This document shows positions 46,140 through 56,020 of a stretch of DNA of 64,000 bases, piece by piece. The translations under genes and the position numbers were made by a program. Origin of the DNA: Psychrobacter aquimaris (lineage in GTDB: Bacteria > Pseudomonadota > Gammaproteobacteria > Pseudomonadales > Moraxellaceae). Position 1 is the first letter of the stretch, and each line of letters starts with the position of its first letter. Under the pieces are notes generated by a model, which made no database searches, was not told the DNA's origin, and saw only the letters and a list, made by a program, of their open reading frames with translations. The stretch spans positions 186,001-250,000 of the forward strand of contig NZ_JABASR010000003.1 in assembly GCF_016107525.1 (NCBI RefSeq), read 5' to 3'.

Positions 46140-46421
46140 CTAAACAAACTCCCTCTCAATATTCATCACCCGCGCATCTACCGTACGTTCTAGCTTTTCC
46201 TCAATCTCACGACACTGCGATTCGACCTCACGTTTAGACAGCCCAACGATCACAAACGTCCATTCGCTAGCGTCATGCCGATCGCGTTCGCTGCTCTCAC
46301 AGACCGCGACACTTGGCGTATTGCCAAAGCGCGCGTGCAGGCCGCCCATCCGTTGGCGCTTTTCTTTTAGCGAGCCGCAGCCGAGCAATGAAAACGTCAG
46401 TGTCAAAATAGCGATGTGCAT
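46140..46421 (-). CDS. DUF503 domain-containing protein
   Basis: 93 aa from the ATG at 46421, which has the strong ribosome-binding site AAGGAGG just upstream; a longer frame to 46502 is not supported. Matches the DUF503/YlxP family: MHIAILTLTFSLLGCGSLKE (a KEKR-type block follows), VAVCESSERDRHDASEWTFV and a C-terminal LERTVDARVMNIEREF. YlxP-like proteins are small, of unknown function, and often located beside translation or ribosome-assembly genes. Here it is divergent from yjjP (134 bp between starts). Confidence 0.85.
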   Translation of the reverse strand: MHIAILTLTFSLLGCGSLKEKRQRMGGLHARFGNTPSVAVCESSERDRHDASEWTFVIVGLSKREVESQCREIEEKLERTVDARVMNIEREFV

Positions 46422-46555
46422 TTTATCCTCCTTGCCGAAAAAGCTTATAATAGTAGTCAATATAATATTCGATAATGGCTGATAATGGCTGCGCGTCAGC
46501 ATCCATACCCTTTATAATAGCGTATCAATCGCCAACCAATCTGCGTATCTCACCC

Positions 46556-47344
46556 ATGACCTCTATCAGCTACGTCAAGCAGCAGCGTATCACTCGACTA
46601 TGCGTGCGCTGCGGCTTACTCCTTATGCAGTATGGCGCTGAATCTGCCGTGGTGGTGGACTTATCCAAGCGCTTGGGGCTTGCTTTAGGCATGAACAGCG
46701 TCGAATGTTCGCTGAACTTCAATGCCATTACCCTGACGACCATCTGCGATGAACGCTGTATCACCACCACCAGAGACACAATCAACCAGAGCATCAACGT
46801 CAATTTATTGGTACAAATCCAGCAAATCGTCAATAAAACTGAAGCGACTGTCGATCGCAATGAGTTGATTGACCGCACGACGCTTGCTTTTGATGAGTTA
46901 GATAAAACGGTCTATCCGACATGGCTAGTCAGTATATTTGTTGGTGCCTCTTGTGCGGCGTTTGCTTATCTGAATGGTGGCAGCTGGTCGATTACGGCGG
47001 TGACATTTATCGCAGGTATGGTGGCGATGTTTACCCGTATCTATTTGTCCAAACACCACTTTAACCCTTTTATCACCGTCATTGTGACGGCTTTTATTGC
47101 CTCACTCATTGGCGCGACGACGTATTATTTTGATATTGGCAATAATGCCGATATTGCGGTGGCTTCTAGTGTGTTACTACTGATTCCCAGCTTTCCCCTG
47201 ATTAATTCTTTGTCAGATATCTTAAAAGGCTATGTCAATATTGGCGTTGGACGTGCAGTCTTTACCTATATGCTCACTTTGTCCGCGTGTGTTGGCATCG
47301 TAATGGCACTGGTGTTACTGCGCATACAGCACTGGGGGTTTTAG
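46556..47344 (+). CDS. yjjP: Threonine/serine exporter-family protein YjjP-like
   Basis: 262 aa from ATG 46556 (the frame is open to 46475, adding 27 residues that do not match the family start). The cytosolic N-half has ITRLCVRCGLLLMQYGAESA and LALGMNSVECSLNFNAITLT, and the membrane half has about five helices, matching E. coli YjjP. YjjP-YjjB proteins export small acids (succinate in E. coli, by report) and the family includes ThrE. Its TAG stop directly abuts the yjjB ATG, so the two are coupled. Start choice is uncertain because no strong ribosome-binding site is seen. Confidence 0.88.
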   Translation: MTSISYVKQQRITRLCVRCGLLLMQYGAESAVVVDLSKRLGLALGMNSVECSLNFNAITLTTICDERCITTTRDTINQSINVNLLVQIQQIVNKTEATVDRNELIDRTTLAFDELDKTVYPTWLVSIFVGASCAAFAYLNGGSWSITAVTFIAGMVAMFTRIYLSKHHFNPFITVIVTAFIASLIGATTYYFDIGNNADIAVASSVLLLIPSFPLINSLSDILKGYVNIGVGRAVFTYMLTLSACVGIVMALVLLRIQHWGF

Positions 47345-47797
47345 ATGTGGTTTATTGAGACCGTTGTGCTGTCTTGCATTATTACCCTTGGCTGGACGCT
47401 GATGTTTAGCGTACCCAAACGCTATATCTTGCCGTGTCTACTGATGACGGCTTTGGGATTTGGGTTAAAGACGGCGCTTGTTTATCAGCATGTCCATTTG
47501 GTGATCGCCAGCTTTTTTGGGGCGATGCTCGCCAGTTTTTTGGGCGTGTATTTTTCTAAAAAATACACCTTACCACCCAAAGCGCTGATCTCGCCCAGTG
47601 TCATTTGTATGATGCCGGGTATCGCCGCTTATAAAGCGATGGTTAGTATGGTACAGATTGGCTATTTTGGCTATTCGGACGAGTTATTTAGCCAAATGAT
47701 GGTGTATTTGTTTGAAGCCTTATTTGTGACCTCAGGATTGGTACTGGGTTTATCCATTCCGGGATTGTTATTTTATAGACGTCGTCCCATTGTTTAG
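47345..47797 (+). CDS. yjjB: Threonine/serine exporter-family protein YjjB-like
   Basis: 150 aa, about four membrane helices. It is the ThrE_2 partner of YjjP, with CIITLGWTLMFSVPKRY, GAMLASFLGVYFSKKYTLPP and the signature ALISPSVICMMPGIAAYKAM. In E. coli YjjP and YjjB together form one exporter. Its start abuts the yjjP stop with no gap. The downstream 110 bp up to gor contain nothing notable. Confidence 0.9.
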   Translation: MWFIETVVLSCIITLGWTLMFSVPKRYILPCLLMTALGFGLKTALVYQHVHLVIASFFGAMLASFLGVYFSKKYTLPPKALISPSVICMMPGIAAYKAMVSMVQIGYFGYSDELFSQMMVYLFEALFVTSGLVLGLSIPGLLFYRRRPIV

Positions 47798-47979
47798 GTG
47801 GGTTTGGGTCAGTTAGACAGGCTTAAATATCTAAAGGCTAGTCTATGCCTAGTTGAATATTGATTGTACTCAAGTCATTCAACATACCCTAACCATAAAA
47901 AACTTGTAGGATGGATGGTAAGACCCATTATAGTAGAGTCCAAAACAGCACCAATAATAACTTAACAAAGAGACTTATT

Positions 47980-49335
47980 ATGACCAAACATTATGATTAT
48001 ATCGCCATTGGCGGCGGCAGCGGTGGCATTGCTTCAATCAACCGTGCAGCGAGTTATGGCAAAAAATGCGCCATTATCGAAGCCAACCAACTGGGCGGCA
48101 CTTGTGTGAATTTGGGCTGCGTTCCCAAAAAAGTGATGTGGTATGGCGCGCAAATTGCCGAAGCCATTCATAAATATGCGCCAGACTATGGGTTCGATGT
48201 AGAGGTTAAAGGTTTTGACTTCCAAAAACTGGTGCAGAGCCGTCAACAATATATCGAAAATATTCACCGTTCTTACGACAATAACTTGGCAAAAAATGGC
48301 GTAGAAGTAATCAAAGGCTTTGCTAAGTTTGTCGATACCAATACCGTAGAAGTGAATGGCGAACTTATTACTGCCGACCATATTTTGATTGCCACAGGCG
48401 GTCATCCGATTCAGCCAGATATTAAAGGCGCAGAATACGGTATCGATTCTGACGGCTTTTTTGCCTTGAATCATTTGCCAAAACGCGTGGCAATTGTGGG
48501 AGCTGGATATATCGCTGTCGAAATCGCAGGTGTGTTGAACAGTTTGGGCGCTGAAGTACATTTATACGTACGCCAGCACTCACCGCTACGCTCATTTGAC
48601 CACAGTGTAGTAGAAGCATTGCTCATAGAGATGGAGCAAGACGGTATTCAATTGCATACCAATACTACGCTCACGGAAGTCAATAAAAACGAAGATGGTA
48701 GCCTGACTTTGTGTACCGAAAATGGCAGCCTAGACACGACAGATTGCTTGATTTGGGCGATTGGTCGTGCGCCATCGACAGACAATATCAACCTGCAAGT
48801 GACAGGGGTAGAAACGACCGACACGGGCAAAATCAAAGTCGATAAGTTCCAAAATACCAATGTTAAGAACATCTATGCAGTCGGCGATATTATCGAAAAC
48901 AGTGTTGATTTGACGCCAGTGGCGATTGCAGCAGGTCGACGGCTTTCAGAGCGCTTGTTTAACAACAAGCCTAACGAGCATTTAGACTATACATTAATAC
49001 CGACGGTTATCTTTACCCACCCAGCTATTGGTACGATTGGCTTGTCTGAAATCGATGCAGTTGAGCGCTATGGCAAAGACAATATCAAATGCTATAACTC
49101 AACATTTACCTCTATGTATAGCGCGGTGACCCAGCATCGTCAGAAATGTATGATGAAACTGGTGTGCTTGGGCGATGATGAAAAAGTCATTGGTCTACAC
49201 GGCCTTGGCTTTGGCGTCGATGAGATGATTCAAGGCTTTGCGGTCGCGATCAAAATGGGCGCGACTAAAGCTGACTTTGACAATACGGTTGCCATTCATC
49301 CAACTGGTTCAGAAGAGTTTGTGACAATGCGTTAG
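47980..49335 (+). CDS. gor: Glutathione-disulfide reductase
   Basis: 451 aa from ATG 47980, against 450 for E. coli Gor; the frame is open a further 23 codons upstream, but the family starts here ([20 protein letters not shown]). Redox-active Cys pair is in [23 protein letters not shown]-binding fold at [21 protein letters not shown]-terminal catalytic His/Glu in [16 protein letters not shown]-dependent dimer that reduces GSSG to GSH with NADPH, matching the glutathione-based frmA in this window. An AAAGAGA site precedes the start. A 13-bp tandem duplication covers its stop codon. Confidence 0.96.
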   Translation: MTKHYDYIAIGGGSGGIASINRAASYGKKCAIIEANQLGGTCVNLGCVPKKVMWYGAQIAEAIHKYAPDYGFDVEVKGFDFQKLVQSRQQYIENIHRSYDNNLAKNGVEVIKGFAKFVDTNTVEVNGELITADHILIATGGHPIQPDIKGAEYGIDSDGFFALNHLPKRVAIVGAGYIAVEIAGVLNSLGAEVHLYVRQHSPLRSFDHSVVEALLIEMEQDGIQLHTNTTLTEVNKNEDGSLTLCTENGSLDTTDCLIWAIGRAPSTDNINLQVTGVETTDTGKIKVDKFQNTNVKNIYAVGDIIENSVDLTPVAIAAGRRLSERLFNNKPNEHLDYTLIPTVIFTHPAIGTIGLSEIDAVERYGKDNIKCYNSTFTSMYSAVTQHRQKCMMKLVCLGDDEKVIGLHGLGFGVDEMIQGFAVAIKMGATKADFDNTVAIHPTGSEEFVTMR

Positions 49336-49351
49336 TCAAATGCGTTAGTCA
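49326..49351. repeat. Perfect 13-bp tandem duplication at the gor stop codon
   Basis: AATGCGTTAGTCA occurs twice in succession, the first copy containing the gor stop (TAG). A replication-slippage event that added a second, non-coding copy. Confidence 0.85.
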
Positions 49352-49401
49352 TTAGCCGCTAGACAGACTGGGCGAGATCACCCACAATTTTAGCAATTAA
49401 A

Positions 49402-49434
49402 AAAAAGGATGCTTATTAGGCGTCCTTTTTATTT
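49402..49434. terminator. Bidirectional terminator after gor
   Basis: AAAAAGGATGC pairs with GCGTCCTTTTT (one G-T pair) around TTATTAG, with A- and T-rich flanks. Lies between gor and a convergent lipoprotein gene. Confidence 0.85.
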
Positions 49435-49466
49435 TAAGTCATTAAAACAGCCTGTATATCGAAGTG

Positions 49467-49835
49467 TTAATTACCCAACACCCATTCATCATTCACTTGA
49501 TAGACCTTAAAATTGGTCTTATTAGTGCGGCTCTCCCCCGCGATCGTCTGGGTGATATCAGCGGTACACATATAAGTATTGTCGCCCTCGACAGTGTCAC
49601 AGTTGATATTCTCGACGCGTTCAAGCTTTGGCATCATACCTTCCATCATGCCGCTCATGGCTTTTGCCATCTCGTCATTGCCTGCGTTCGCCATCGCATC
49701 GTTCATCATGCTATTGGCTTGCTCGTATTGTGCTTCGATTAGGCCTTCAACTGTGCTTTCAGAAGGTGCATTAGAGCATGCGGCAAATAGCGGTGTCAGT
49801 AATGCGATGACTGCCAGTTTCTTTAGATTAGTCAT
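49467..49835 (-). CDS. Small lipoprotein of unknown function
   Basis: 122 aa. The lipobox is PLFAAC (Cys about residue 20). The region after it is Asn/Met/Ala-rich (EQANSMMNDAMANAGNDEMA, then KAMSGMMEGMMPK), then a beta-like C-terminal part with two Cys (ENINCDTVEGDNTYMCTADI) that could form a disulfide. Resembles DUF4878-like small lipoproteins in outline, though not certainly so. Convergent with gor and sharing its bidirectional terminator. Confidence 0.65.
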   Translation of the reverse strand: MTNLKKLAVIALLTPLFAACSNAPSESTVEGLIEAQYEQANSMMNDAMANAGNDEMAKAMSGMMEGMMPKLERVENINCDTVEGDNTYMCTADITQTIAGESRTNKTNFKVYQVNDEWVLGN

Positions 49836-50033
49836 GTCAATCTCAATGTATCTGTAATATTACTTCACTATACAGAACTACTTCGAAATGCCCAACTTAA
49901 TTTTAGAATATAAGTTCAGATTTATGATGAATAGCTCTTACAATGCAAGTGAGATGAAAGAATTAAAGTGCGGCTCATACTGACAGCACATTCACGATAC
50001 TGCTATGATGCGCTTAACAATGACCGCTGAGAG

Positions 50034-50246
50034 ATGACTGTGTGGCAGGTGTACTTTTTTATATTACCGATTGGTCTGGGAATTATGACCTTGGCAGCAA
50101 GCTTGTTATTTTTGTTTGCGTATCTGATGTCTGATGACAATGCCACGCGCTTACCCGCTTTTAACTGGTTCAAGCGCTTAATTATCGTGGCATTTATACT
50201 GCTCAGTGTTGGGCTATTTATGACCTTTGGTCATTTTTGGGGTTGA
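50034..50246 (+). CDS. Small two-helix membrane protein, unknown
   Basis: 70 aa. Two membrane helices (YFFILPIGLGIMTLAASLLF and LIIVAFILLSVGLFMTFGHF) with a short polar loop (MSDDNATRLPAFNWFKR). No family recognised. ATG at 50034 is preceded by GAGAG-like bases. Convergent with the GNAT gene, 19 bp away. No link to neighbours is evident. Confidence 0.6.
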   Translation: MTVWQVYFFILPIGLGIMTLAASLLFLFAYLMSDDNATRLPAFNWFKRLIIVAFILLSVGLFMTFGHFWG

Positions 50247-50265
50247 TTCAAGCAGATCGGCTGTA

Positions 50266-50889
50266 TTAAATAACCATTTTTTCTAGTTCTAATAGTTCTA
50301 AATCTTCACGCTTTGGCTCGCCATTATTACCATCGTTTGGAAACGGCATTTTATTGCCATTCAACTGATAACCACGGCGCTGATAGTAAGCCAACAACTC
50401 AGGACGATGGCTTAAAATAGACATGGTCAAATGCGCTGTTTTTTTATCAGCTGCTTGCCCATCTGACTGTAGATGACGAGTAGCAAAGGTTTCTGCGGCG
50501 TGTAAAATCACATTGCCAACACCCTTCCCTTGCAACACAGGATGCACCGCAAACATACCGATATAGGCTTTGTGGCTTGAGTCAGCATCGGTTTTGATAT
50601 CGACAGCGATACAACCGAGTATCTCACCCGTTTCCTCTCCATCACGGTCGCCCGTTGTCGTTTTTGGATAAACGAAGTAATAGTGATTAGGGTCATTGAT
50701 TACGGCAGCGAGCTCGGCTGACGTGGTTCGAATACCACCAATTAAATCCGCCTCATTGGTCCAGCCTGATGTCTCGCGATAACAGCGATTTAACAATTGC
50801 TCAAGTGCATTAATATCATCGGCTTGCGCTTGTCGTAAAAATACGGACTCTCTATCCAAGTGGTCTTTATCTATATGGTTTTTATTCAT
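50266..50889 (-). CDS. GNAT-family N-acetyltransferase
   Basis: 207 aa. Typical GNAT fold: start FLRQAQADDINALEQLLNRC, motif A at YIGMFAVHPVLQGKGVGNVI (the Q/R-x-x-G-x-G/A-type loop is QGKGVG), and a later YYQRRGYQLNG. Substrate unknown. The C-terminal 30 residues are rich in Asn, Gly and Glu. It lies 90 bp after the Rieske-FAD gene on the same strand. Confidence 0.88.
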   Translation of the reverse strand: MNKNHIDKDHLDRESVFLRQAQADDINALEQLLNRCYRETSGWTNEADLIGGIRTTSAELAAVINDPNHYYFVYPKTTTGDRDGEETGEILGCIAVDIKTDADSSHKAYIGMFAVHPVLQGKGVGNVILHAAETFATRHLQSDGQAADKKTAHLTMSILSHRPELLAYYQRRGYQLNGNKMPFPNDGNNGEPKREDLELLELEKMVI

Positions 50890-50979
50890 ATTATAGTTTT
50901 TCCTTTCCTTGTTTATATTAAAAAAACTGACCCAAATCGATAGGCCAGCCTTAATAGTAATATGTATCCGTTTTGAGTA

Positions 50980-52617
50980 CTAGGGCGATAACGCCTGTGC
51001 TTGGTCGATAATATTAAATCCTGCATTGAGCTGTGCACGCGTTGGTGCATGACCACGGCGGAGTAGTTCAGAAAAGGCAACCAACTCTTTATCACGCCCT
51101 AAAGTGCTAGCCGCACTAGCACGTGTGTTTTCCCCAACATCATCAAAGTAGTATTCGATATAATCTAACGTATCTGGCGAACCAAACAAGATATTATTAT
51201 CAGGTGTCTTCGCATGCCCACTATAGCGTAGGCTCTTGCCATATTGCATCGTCCAAAAGAAAGGGATACGCGCGGCGAGCGAGTTGACACTATCATCATT
51301 TAATATCGCAGCCGCAGTCACTAAGCCATGTTGCAAAGCCACGCGCCAATGTTCGATGCGCATGCGCCCCATTTGTCCAGAAGCTTTCGCAATATCGCCC
51401 AATGCATAAACACCCTCACGCAGCTGCAAATGCTCATCCACTTGCACACCATCTGGCGCGTTTACTCCCTCGAACAATTCTGTACGTGGTGCTACGCCAG
51501 TCCCTAAAATGACGATGTCTGCATCGACTTGCTCACCATTTGCTAATTTAATAGCACCAACTTGCGAAAAATTACTGCCGCTATGCTCATTCGCTTTTTC
51601 GACCTCAACGATTTCGGTCACGCTGGCATCAAAGACAAACTGAATCCCATTTTCTTCATGCAGCTTGATCAGCGCATTACTGACGGTTTCAGAGACGATA
51701 TTTCCCATCACGCGATGGTCTTGTCCGATGACCGTAATAGAAGCCGTCGTGCCTGCTTGTGCCAATGCGGAAGCGACCTCCATACCGATAAAGCCAGTAC
51801 CGACAATCACCACACGCTGATCGTGACTGGCCGCTTTGATCAATTTGGCATCATTCATACTACGTAAGGTATAAACGCCATCAAGTTCAGCCCCTTTAAA
51901 GGGAGGAATCTTTGGCTCAGCACCTGTTGCAACCACTAAGAAATCAGCGGTTTGTCTGTCACTATGACCAGTTTTATCTTTAATGACAATCGTACGTTCA
52001 TTGGGCAATACTTCGCTGACGGTTTGATTCAAGCGCAAATGAATATCGTGTTTGCTCGCCCAATCTGCACCGCCCAGTAGAAGCTTTTCTTCAGGCATAT
52101 TGCCCGCTAAAAATGCTTTGGACAATAATGGACGGTTATAAGGAGCCTTGTCATCAGCACTAATCAAGGTAATTTTGCCGCCATAGCCAGTGTTACGCAG
52201 CTGATGCGCCGTCATAAAACCTGCTGCGCCACCACCCACGATGAACGTATGCGTATCGATAAGCTTATCATTTGCAATCTGTTTATCTATCTTGGCTGAG
52301 ATATTCACCGTCAAGCTGTCGCCATTATCGGTCACTTCGTATTGAGTCAAGCCTGCTGTCGCTACTGGCTCTAATAGCGTCCCATCGCGGCTATCAAAAG
52401 TCGCATGATGCCAAGGACAGACCACACGATTGCCACAACGTAAGCCTGTGCCTAAATCTGCGCCTGCGTGCGGGCATTTACCATCAAACGCCTGAAACTC
52501 ATCGTCGTCGCGGGTAATTAAAATGATACTATCATCCTCTTGCTTGTACGATTTCATGCCGCCACTGGCAATATCGGCCTTATTAATAGTCACTGTGTGA
52601 ATCGTTGCATTGGTCAT
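50980..52617 (-). CDS. Rieske [2Fe-2S] / FAD-dependent pyridine nucleotide-disulfide oxidoreductase (AIFM3-like)
   Basis: 545 aa. An N-terminal Rieske domain (residues 1-105) has the cluster ligands in GKCPHAGADLGTG (CXH) and VCPWHHATFDSRDG (CXXH). It is followed by a FAD domain (VGGGAAGFMTAHQLRNTGYG), an NAD(P)H domain (VVIVGTGFIGMEVASALAQA), the FAD-contact VYALGDIAKASG and a reductase C-terminal domain. Fused Rieske-reductases of this kind act as electron-transfer or ferredoxin-like reductases; the partner oxygenase is not adjacent. All cluster ligands are present. No signal peptide. Confidence 0.92.
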   Translation of the reverse strand: MTNATIHTVTINKADIASGGMKSYKQEDDSIILITRDDDEFQAFDGKCPHAGADLGTGLRCGNRVVCPWHHATFDSRDGTLLEPVATAGLTQYEVTDNGDSLTVNISAKIDKQIANDKLIDTHTFIVGGGAAGFMTAHQLRNTGYGGKITLISADDKAPYNRPLLSKAFLAGNMPEEKLLLGGADWASKHDIHLRLNQTVSEVLPNERTIVIKDKTGHSDRQTADFLVVATGAEPKIPPFKGAELDGVYTLRSMNDAKLIKAASHDQRVVIVGTGFIGMEVASALAQAGTTASITVIGQDHRVMGNIVSETVSNALIKLHEENGIQFVFDASVTEIVEVEKANEHSGSNFSQVGAIKLANGEQVDADIVILGTGVAPRTELFEGVNAPDGVQVDEHLQLREGVYALGDIAKASGQMGRMRIEHWRVALQHGLVTAAAILNDDSVNSLAARIPFFWTMQYGKSLRYSGHAKTPDNNILFGSPDTLDYIEYYFDDVGENTRASAASTLGRDKELVAFSELLRRGHAPTRAQLNAGFNIIDQAQALSP

Positions 52618-52884
52618 AAGTCTTCCTTAACAGTTATAATGGTTTCCTGAATCAAACGTGTTGAAAATAACCATATCGCATCAGCCAGTTTCAACGAAAA
52701 ATGTTGTTCTCGATGTGTTTATTTAAATGCTTTTTTAAAACGCTACGCATTGATAGTAGCAAGACACTTTCACACACGCTGTTTTTTTGTATGTTTCCTG
52801 CGTTGCAAAACGTAATCTTTAACTGTTAACCCCTATGCTTACCCATTCTTTTTAACTCTTATCCTCAACATAAAAGACGACTTT

Positions 52885-54171
52885 ATGACTTCTCGTGATG
52901 ACATAACCGATATGAACGCCAGCCCTCAATCTGCTCTTGAAAGCACTCAACCTGATAACGAGTTACCTGCTAATGGGTCGTTTAATAATGAGCAGTTTGA
53001 TATGGCAAGTGTCGATATTACCGCAGCGACGGATACTGCGCAGTTACCGCAGCCTATTCAACCGCCTGTACAGCAAGCAACCTATAAAGCCCACGCAACA
53101 GACTTTATCGTTAACGAGCTATTGCCGCTCGAATTCACAGGCGAAGGTGAGCATTTATGGCTGCATATCCAAAAATCAGGGATGAATACCGCTTATCTTG
53201 CCAAACTGCTGTCAGAGTGGGCAGAGATTCCTCTGCGCGATGTTGGTTATTCAGGCCTGAAAGATCGCCATGCCTTGACAACGCAGTGGTTTAGTTTAAG
53301 AATACCAAAAAAGCAATTACCAATATCTGAATTTGCACCAGTCGATATCGGAGCTGATGAATCGGTCACTATCCTCGACCAGCAATGGCATAATAAAAAG
53401 CTCAATCGCGGCACGCATCGCGCCAATCAATTTATCATCACCTTGCGTGATATCCGCTTTGCTGATTTTGATACAACATTGCCAGTGCCTGAGCAACTAT
53501 TATCGGCAAAGCAAGATGTCGAGCGGCATTTAGAAAACATCGCTACAACTGGCGTACCCAATTATTTTGGTCCTCAGCGCTTTGGACGAAATGGCAATAA
53601 TGTCAGAGAAGCATTATCACTGTTTGCGCGCCCACCGCAACAAAGTCGACCACAACCCAAAAAGAGCAAACGCAAGCACGCACCACGTGAGCAAAACACG
53701 ATGGAATTGTCTGCCGCACGCAGCTTGATTTTTAATGAGATATTGGCAGCACGAGTGCGTGGTGGTAGTTGGAATACTGGGCTGGCAGGTGAAGTGTTTA
53801 ACTTAGAGGGTTCAGGATCAATATTTACTAGCGACGCCATAGACGACACGTTGCGTACACGCCTTGAGACGGGTGATATTCATCCCACTGCTGCGTTATG
53901 GGGCAAGGATAATGATAAAGTCAGCGGCGTGGCGGCAAATATTGAAAAAAACGTGATTCAGCAAAATCCGCTACTAGCTCGCTTGGCAAATGGCTTAGAG
54001 CAGCGCGATATAAAAGCACAGCGACGCGCGCTGCGCCTACCTATTGAAGCGCTATCTTGGGAATGGCAGGATAAAGATGAGGCGCAAACATTGATACTCA
54101 GCTTTACTTTAACGACAGGTAGTTTTGCGACGAGTGTCTTGGCAAGCGTAACAAAACAATTAATATACTAA
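52885..54171 (+). CDS. truD: tRNA pseudouridine(13) synthase TruD
   Basis: 428 aa. The catalytic Asp is in VGYSGLKDRHALTTQWFSLR; other family blocks are FIVNELLPLEFTGEGEHLWL, LNRGTHRANQFIITLRDI and VPNYFGPQRFGRNGNN. Makes pseudouridine at position 13 of tRNA. It is longer than E. coli TruD (349) because of a Gln/Thr/Pro-rich N-terminal leader of about 65 residues and a basic loop (QSRPQPKKSKRKHAPREQNT) near residue 255, both outside the core. No genes of the usual surE/ispF neighbourhood are adjacent. Confidence 0.93.
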   Translation: MTSRDDITDMNASPQSALESTQPDNELPANGSFNNEQFDMASVDITAATDTAQLPQPIQPPVQQATYKAHATDFIVNELLPLEFTGEGEHLWLHIQKSGMNTAYLAKLLSEWAEIPLRDVGYSGLKDRHALTTQWFSLRIPKKQLPISEFAPVDIGADESVTILDQQWHNKKLNRGTHRANQFIITLRDIRFADFDTTLPVPEQLLSAKQDVERHLENIATTGVPNYFGPQRFGRNGNNVREALSLFARPPQQSRPQPKKSKRKHAPREQNTMELSAARSLIFNEILAARVRGGSWNTGLAGEVFNLEGSGSIFTSDAIDDTLRTRLETGDIHPTAALWGKDNDKVSGVAANIEKNVIQQNPLLARLANGLEQRDIKAQRRALRLPIEALSWEWQDKDEAQTLILSFTLTTGSFATSVLASVTKQLIY

Positions 54172-54203
54172 AGCGTATTCGATCCTTAAACGATGGCAGC
54201 TAG

Positions 54204-55655
54204 TTATGTGCCATAGAGCGCCGCAATAGTATTGTTTTCTGCCAACATCTCGTTGGCACTCACCACTTGATCACGTCCACAGTCTTTGGCTTCGTATAAA
54301 GCCTTGTCCGCCATACAAATTAAGCGCTGGCAAATATCGTGAGGTAGCTGCGCTGTAGGCGTTTGGCGACTCCCGTGTTTACTGCTGTATGATCTAATTC
54401 TTTGCGGTTTAGCAAGCGACTGCGCTGCTTCTTTTTTGTTCAGAGTTTCGCAGGCTTGTTTTATGCAAGTACGCTCGTCATGGGTCAGTGTATATAGTCC
54501 CAAGCTGGCGGTCACACTAAAGATAATACTGTCATCGACCGTGATGACATGTTTAGCAATAACGCGCCGTAATTGTTCAGCAATTATCATAGCTGTATCG
54601 TGAGTCGTATCTGGCAATACAATCAAAAACTCTTCACCGCCATAGCGACTCACGATTGTTTCATCAGTTAAAGACTGCAAGAGCGTCTGCGCAACCTCCA
54701 CCAAAACTCGGTCCCCTACCTCATGACCGTAGCTATCATTGACATCCTTAAACCAATCCAAATCCAATAAAATAATACTGATGTCTTGATGATCTTCTAC
54801 TGACTTCAGCACCTGCTTCATTTGCGTCAGACCATAACGGCGGCTTTTTAGTTGGGTTAACTCATCTTGATTAGCATGCTGCAAAATTTCTTTTTTACTG
54901 TCATCTAGTATTAGTAACAAGATACGAAACATATAGATGATAAAAATAGCTTTTGGTAGCGCCATATAAATATGTGTCGAACGCCAAAAAAAAGCGGAAG
55001 ATCGACGCAATTGATTAACACTGTCCCAATGTAGCGTGCCATTTTTAAAAATAGAGGCAGAGATGGCGTTTTCGATCATCGTCATTTCACTATAGTTGAT
55101 ATAACTATAAGTATCGAGAGGAACAACTGTAAGGGTCATTTGACGTAGATTGGGCAAAGTGACGCCAAAATAAGGAATAAATGTGACTGCTAAAATGATG
55201 GCTACGTGCCCTAAAAACGCTCGCCATACATAGCGCCGACGTATAAGCATCATCCCTAGCATTGCACCGCCTACTAAGGAAACGCCAGCTACCAAACTAC
55301 TATGCCCTAACACTAAAATAACAATTGCGATATAGACACTATAGACAGTGATTAGTATGCCTTGCCATTTATACAAATTACGATTGTTTTTTTTGATAGG
55401 TGAAAAGTGAGTTGTCATCCATAATAAAAATAAAGCCACCAGTGTCACGCCAAACCATAGTGGATAAAGCAGCCCTATATCGACATAGGTATCATAAACA
55501 TCGCGGCGCCACCAAACGAACAAACACCACAGCCAGTGTAAAGACACTTCCATCACCATAAATGAAGCTAATAATGAGGTTCTATCAGCAGCTTGCCACT
55601 CAAAAATTGCTTGAGAAAGCTTGTTGTAGCCTAGATGGGATATCGATAAAGCCAT
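54204..55655 (-). CDS. Membrane-bound diguanylate cyclase (GGDEF)
   Basis: 483 aa from the ATG at 55655 (a TTG-initiated frame extends to 55703). About six or seven membrane helices fill residues 20-230, including HWLWCLFVWWRRDVYDTYVD, then a GGDEF domain (about 260-480) with the active signature RYGGEEFLIVLPDT at about residue 338. The usual RXXD inhibitory site five residues before GGEEF is absent (LTDETIVS), so product feedback may be lost. A basic insert of about 35 residues (TLNKKEAAQSLAKPQRIRS, then KHGSRQTPTAQ) interrupts the domain near its end. Makes c-di-GMP from GTP. Confidence 0.88.
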   Translation of the reverse strand: MALSISHLGYNKLSQAIFEWQAADRTSLLASFMVMEVSLHWLWCLFVWWRRDVYDTYVDIGLLYPLWFGVTLVALFLLWMTTHFSPIKKNNRNLYKWQGILITVYSVYIAIVILVLGHSSLVAGVSLVGGAMLGMMLIRRRYVWRAFLGHVAIILAVTFIPYFGVTLPNLRQMTLTVVPLDTYSYINYSEMTMIENAISASIFKNGTLHWDSVNQLRRSSAFFWRSTHIYMALPKAIFIIYMFRILLLILDDSKKEILQHANQDELTQLKSRRYGLTQMKQVLKSVEDHQDISIILLDLDWFKDVNDSYGHEVGDRVLVEVAQTLLQSLTDETIVSRYGGEEFLIVLPDTTHDTAMIIAEQLRRVIAKHVITVDDSIIFSVTASLGLYTLTHDERTCIKQACETLNKKEAAQSLAKPQRIRSYSSKHGSRQTPTAQLPHDICQRLICMADKALYEAKDCGRDQVVSANEMLAENNTIAALYGT

Positions 55656-55703
55656 AATAGGGCTACCGCAAGAGTGAAGGTTATTAAGTCGAAATGAAAA
55701 CAA

Positions 55704-56020
55704 TTAAGTAAAAATCAAAAGCCTAAATCAACAATAATAATAAATGGTATAAGCTTTTACCTTATTACCATTTCCAAAAACTGGAGTAGATAAGAAAGCG
55801 AGTATCAATACTACACTTTGTAAACTAGGTGAGATTTAACACCGACAACTCTATTTATAAAAATTAATACCACACATCTAGTGTGGCGATTTTTGTCGCA
55901 GTTATCAACCTATTTAATGGCTTTGTACATCAACATATGACGCCTTGTTTTTGACTAGCTTATCAATTGATACTTCAGGTTAGGCGACTTTTAACACCTT
56001 AGCCAGCAATTGACGTTAGA
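55704..56020. other. Intergenic region, AT-rich
   Basis: About 317 bp between two minus-strand genes. It contains the promoter side of the cyclase gene and the terminator hairpin of the RNase AM gene (55870-55886). No gene is visible. Confidence 0.4.
55870..55886 (-). terminator. Small hairpin downstream of the RNase AM gene
   Basis: CCACAC - ATCTA - GTGTGG hairpin. On the minus strand it is followed by TATTAATTTTTA, a moderate terminator for the gene that ends at 56021. Confidence 0.5.

Noticed and set aside
48034..48872. Antisense frames within gor
   Set aside because: Opposite a conserved reductase with every catalytic residue present; composition mirrors the sense codons.
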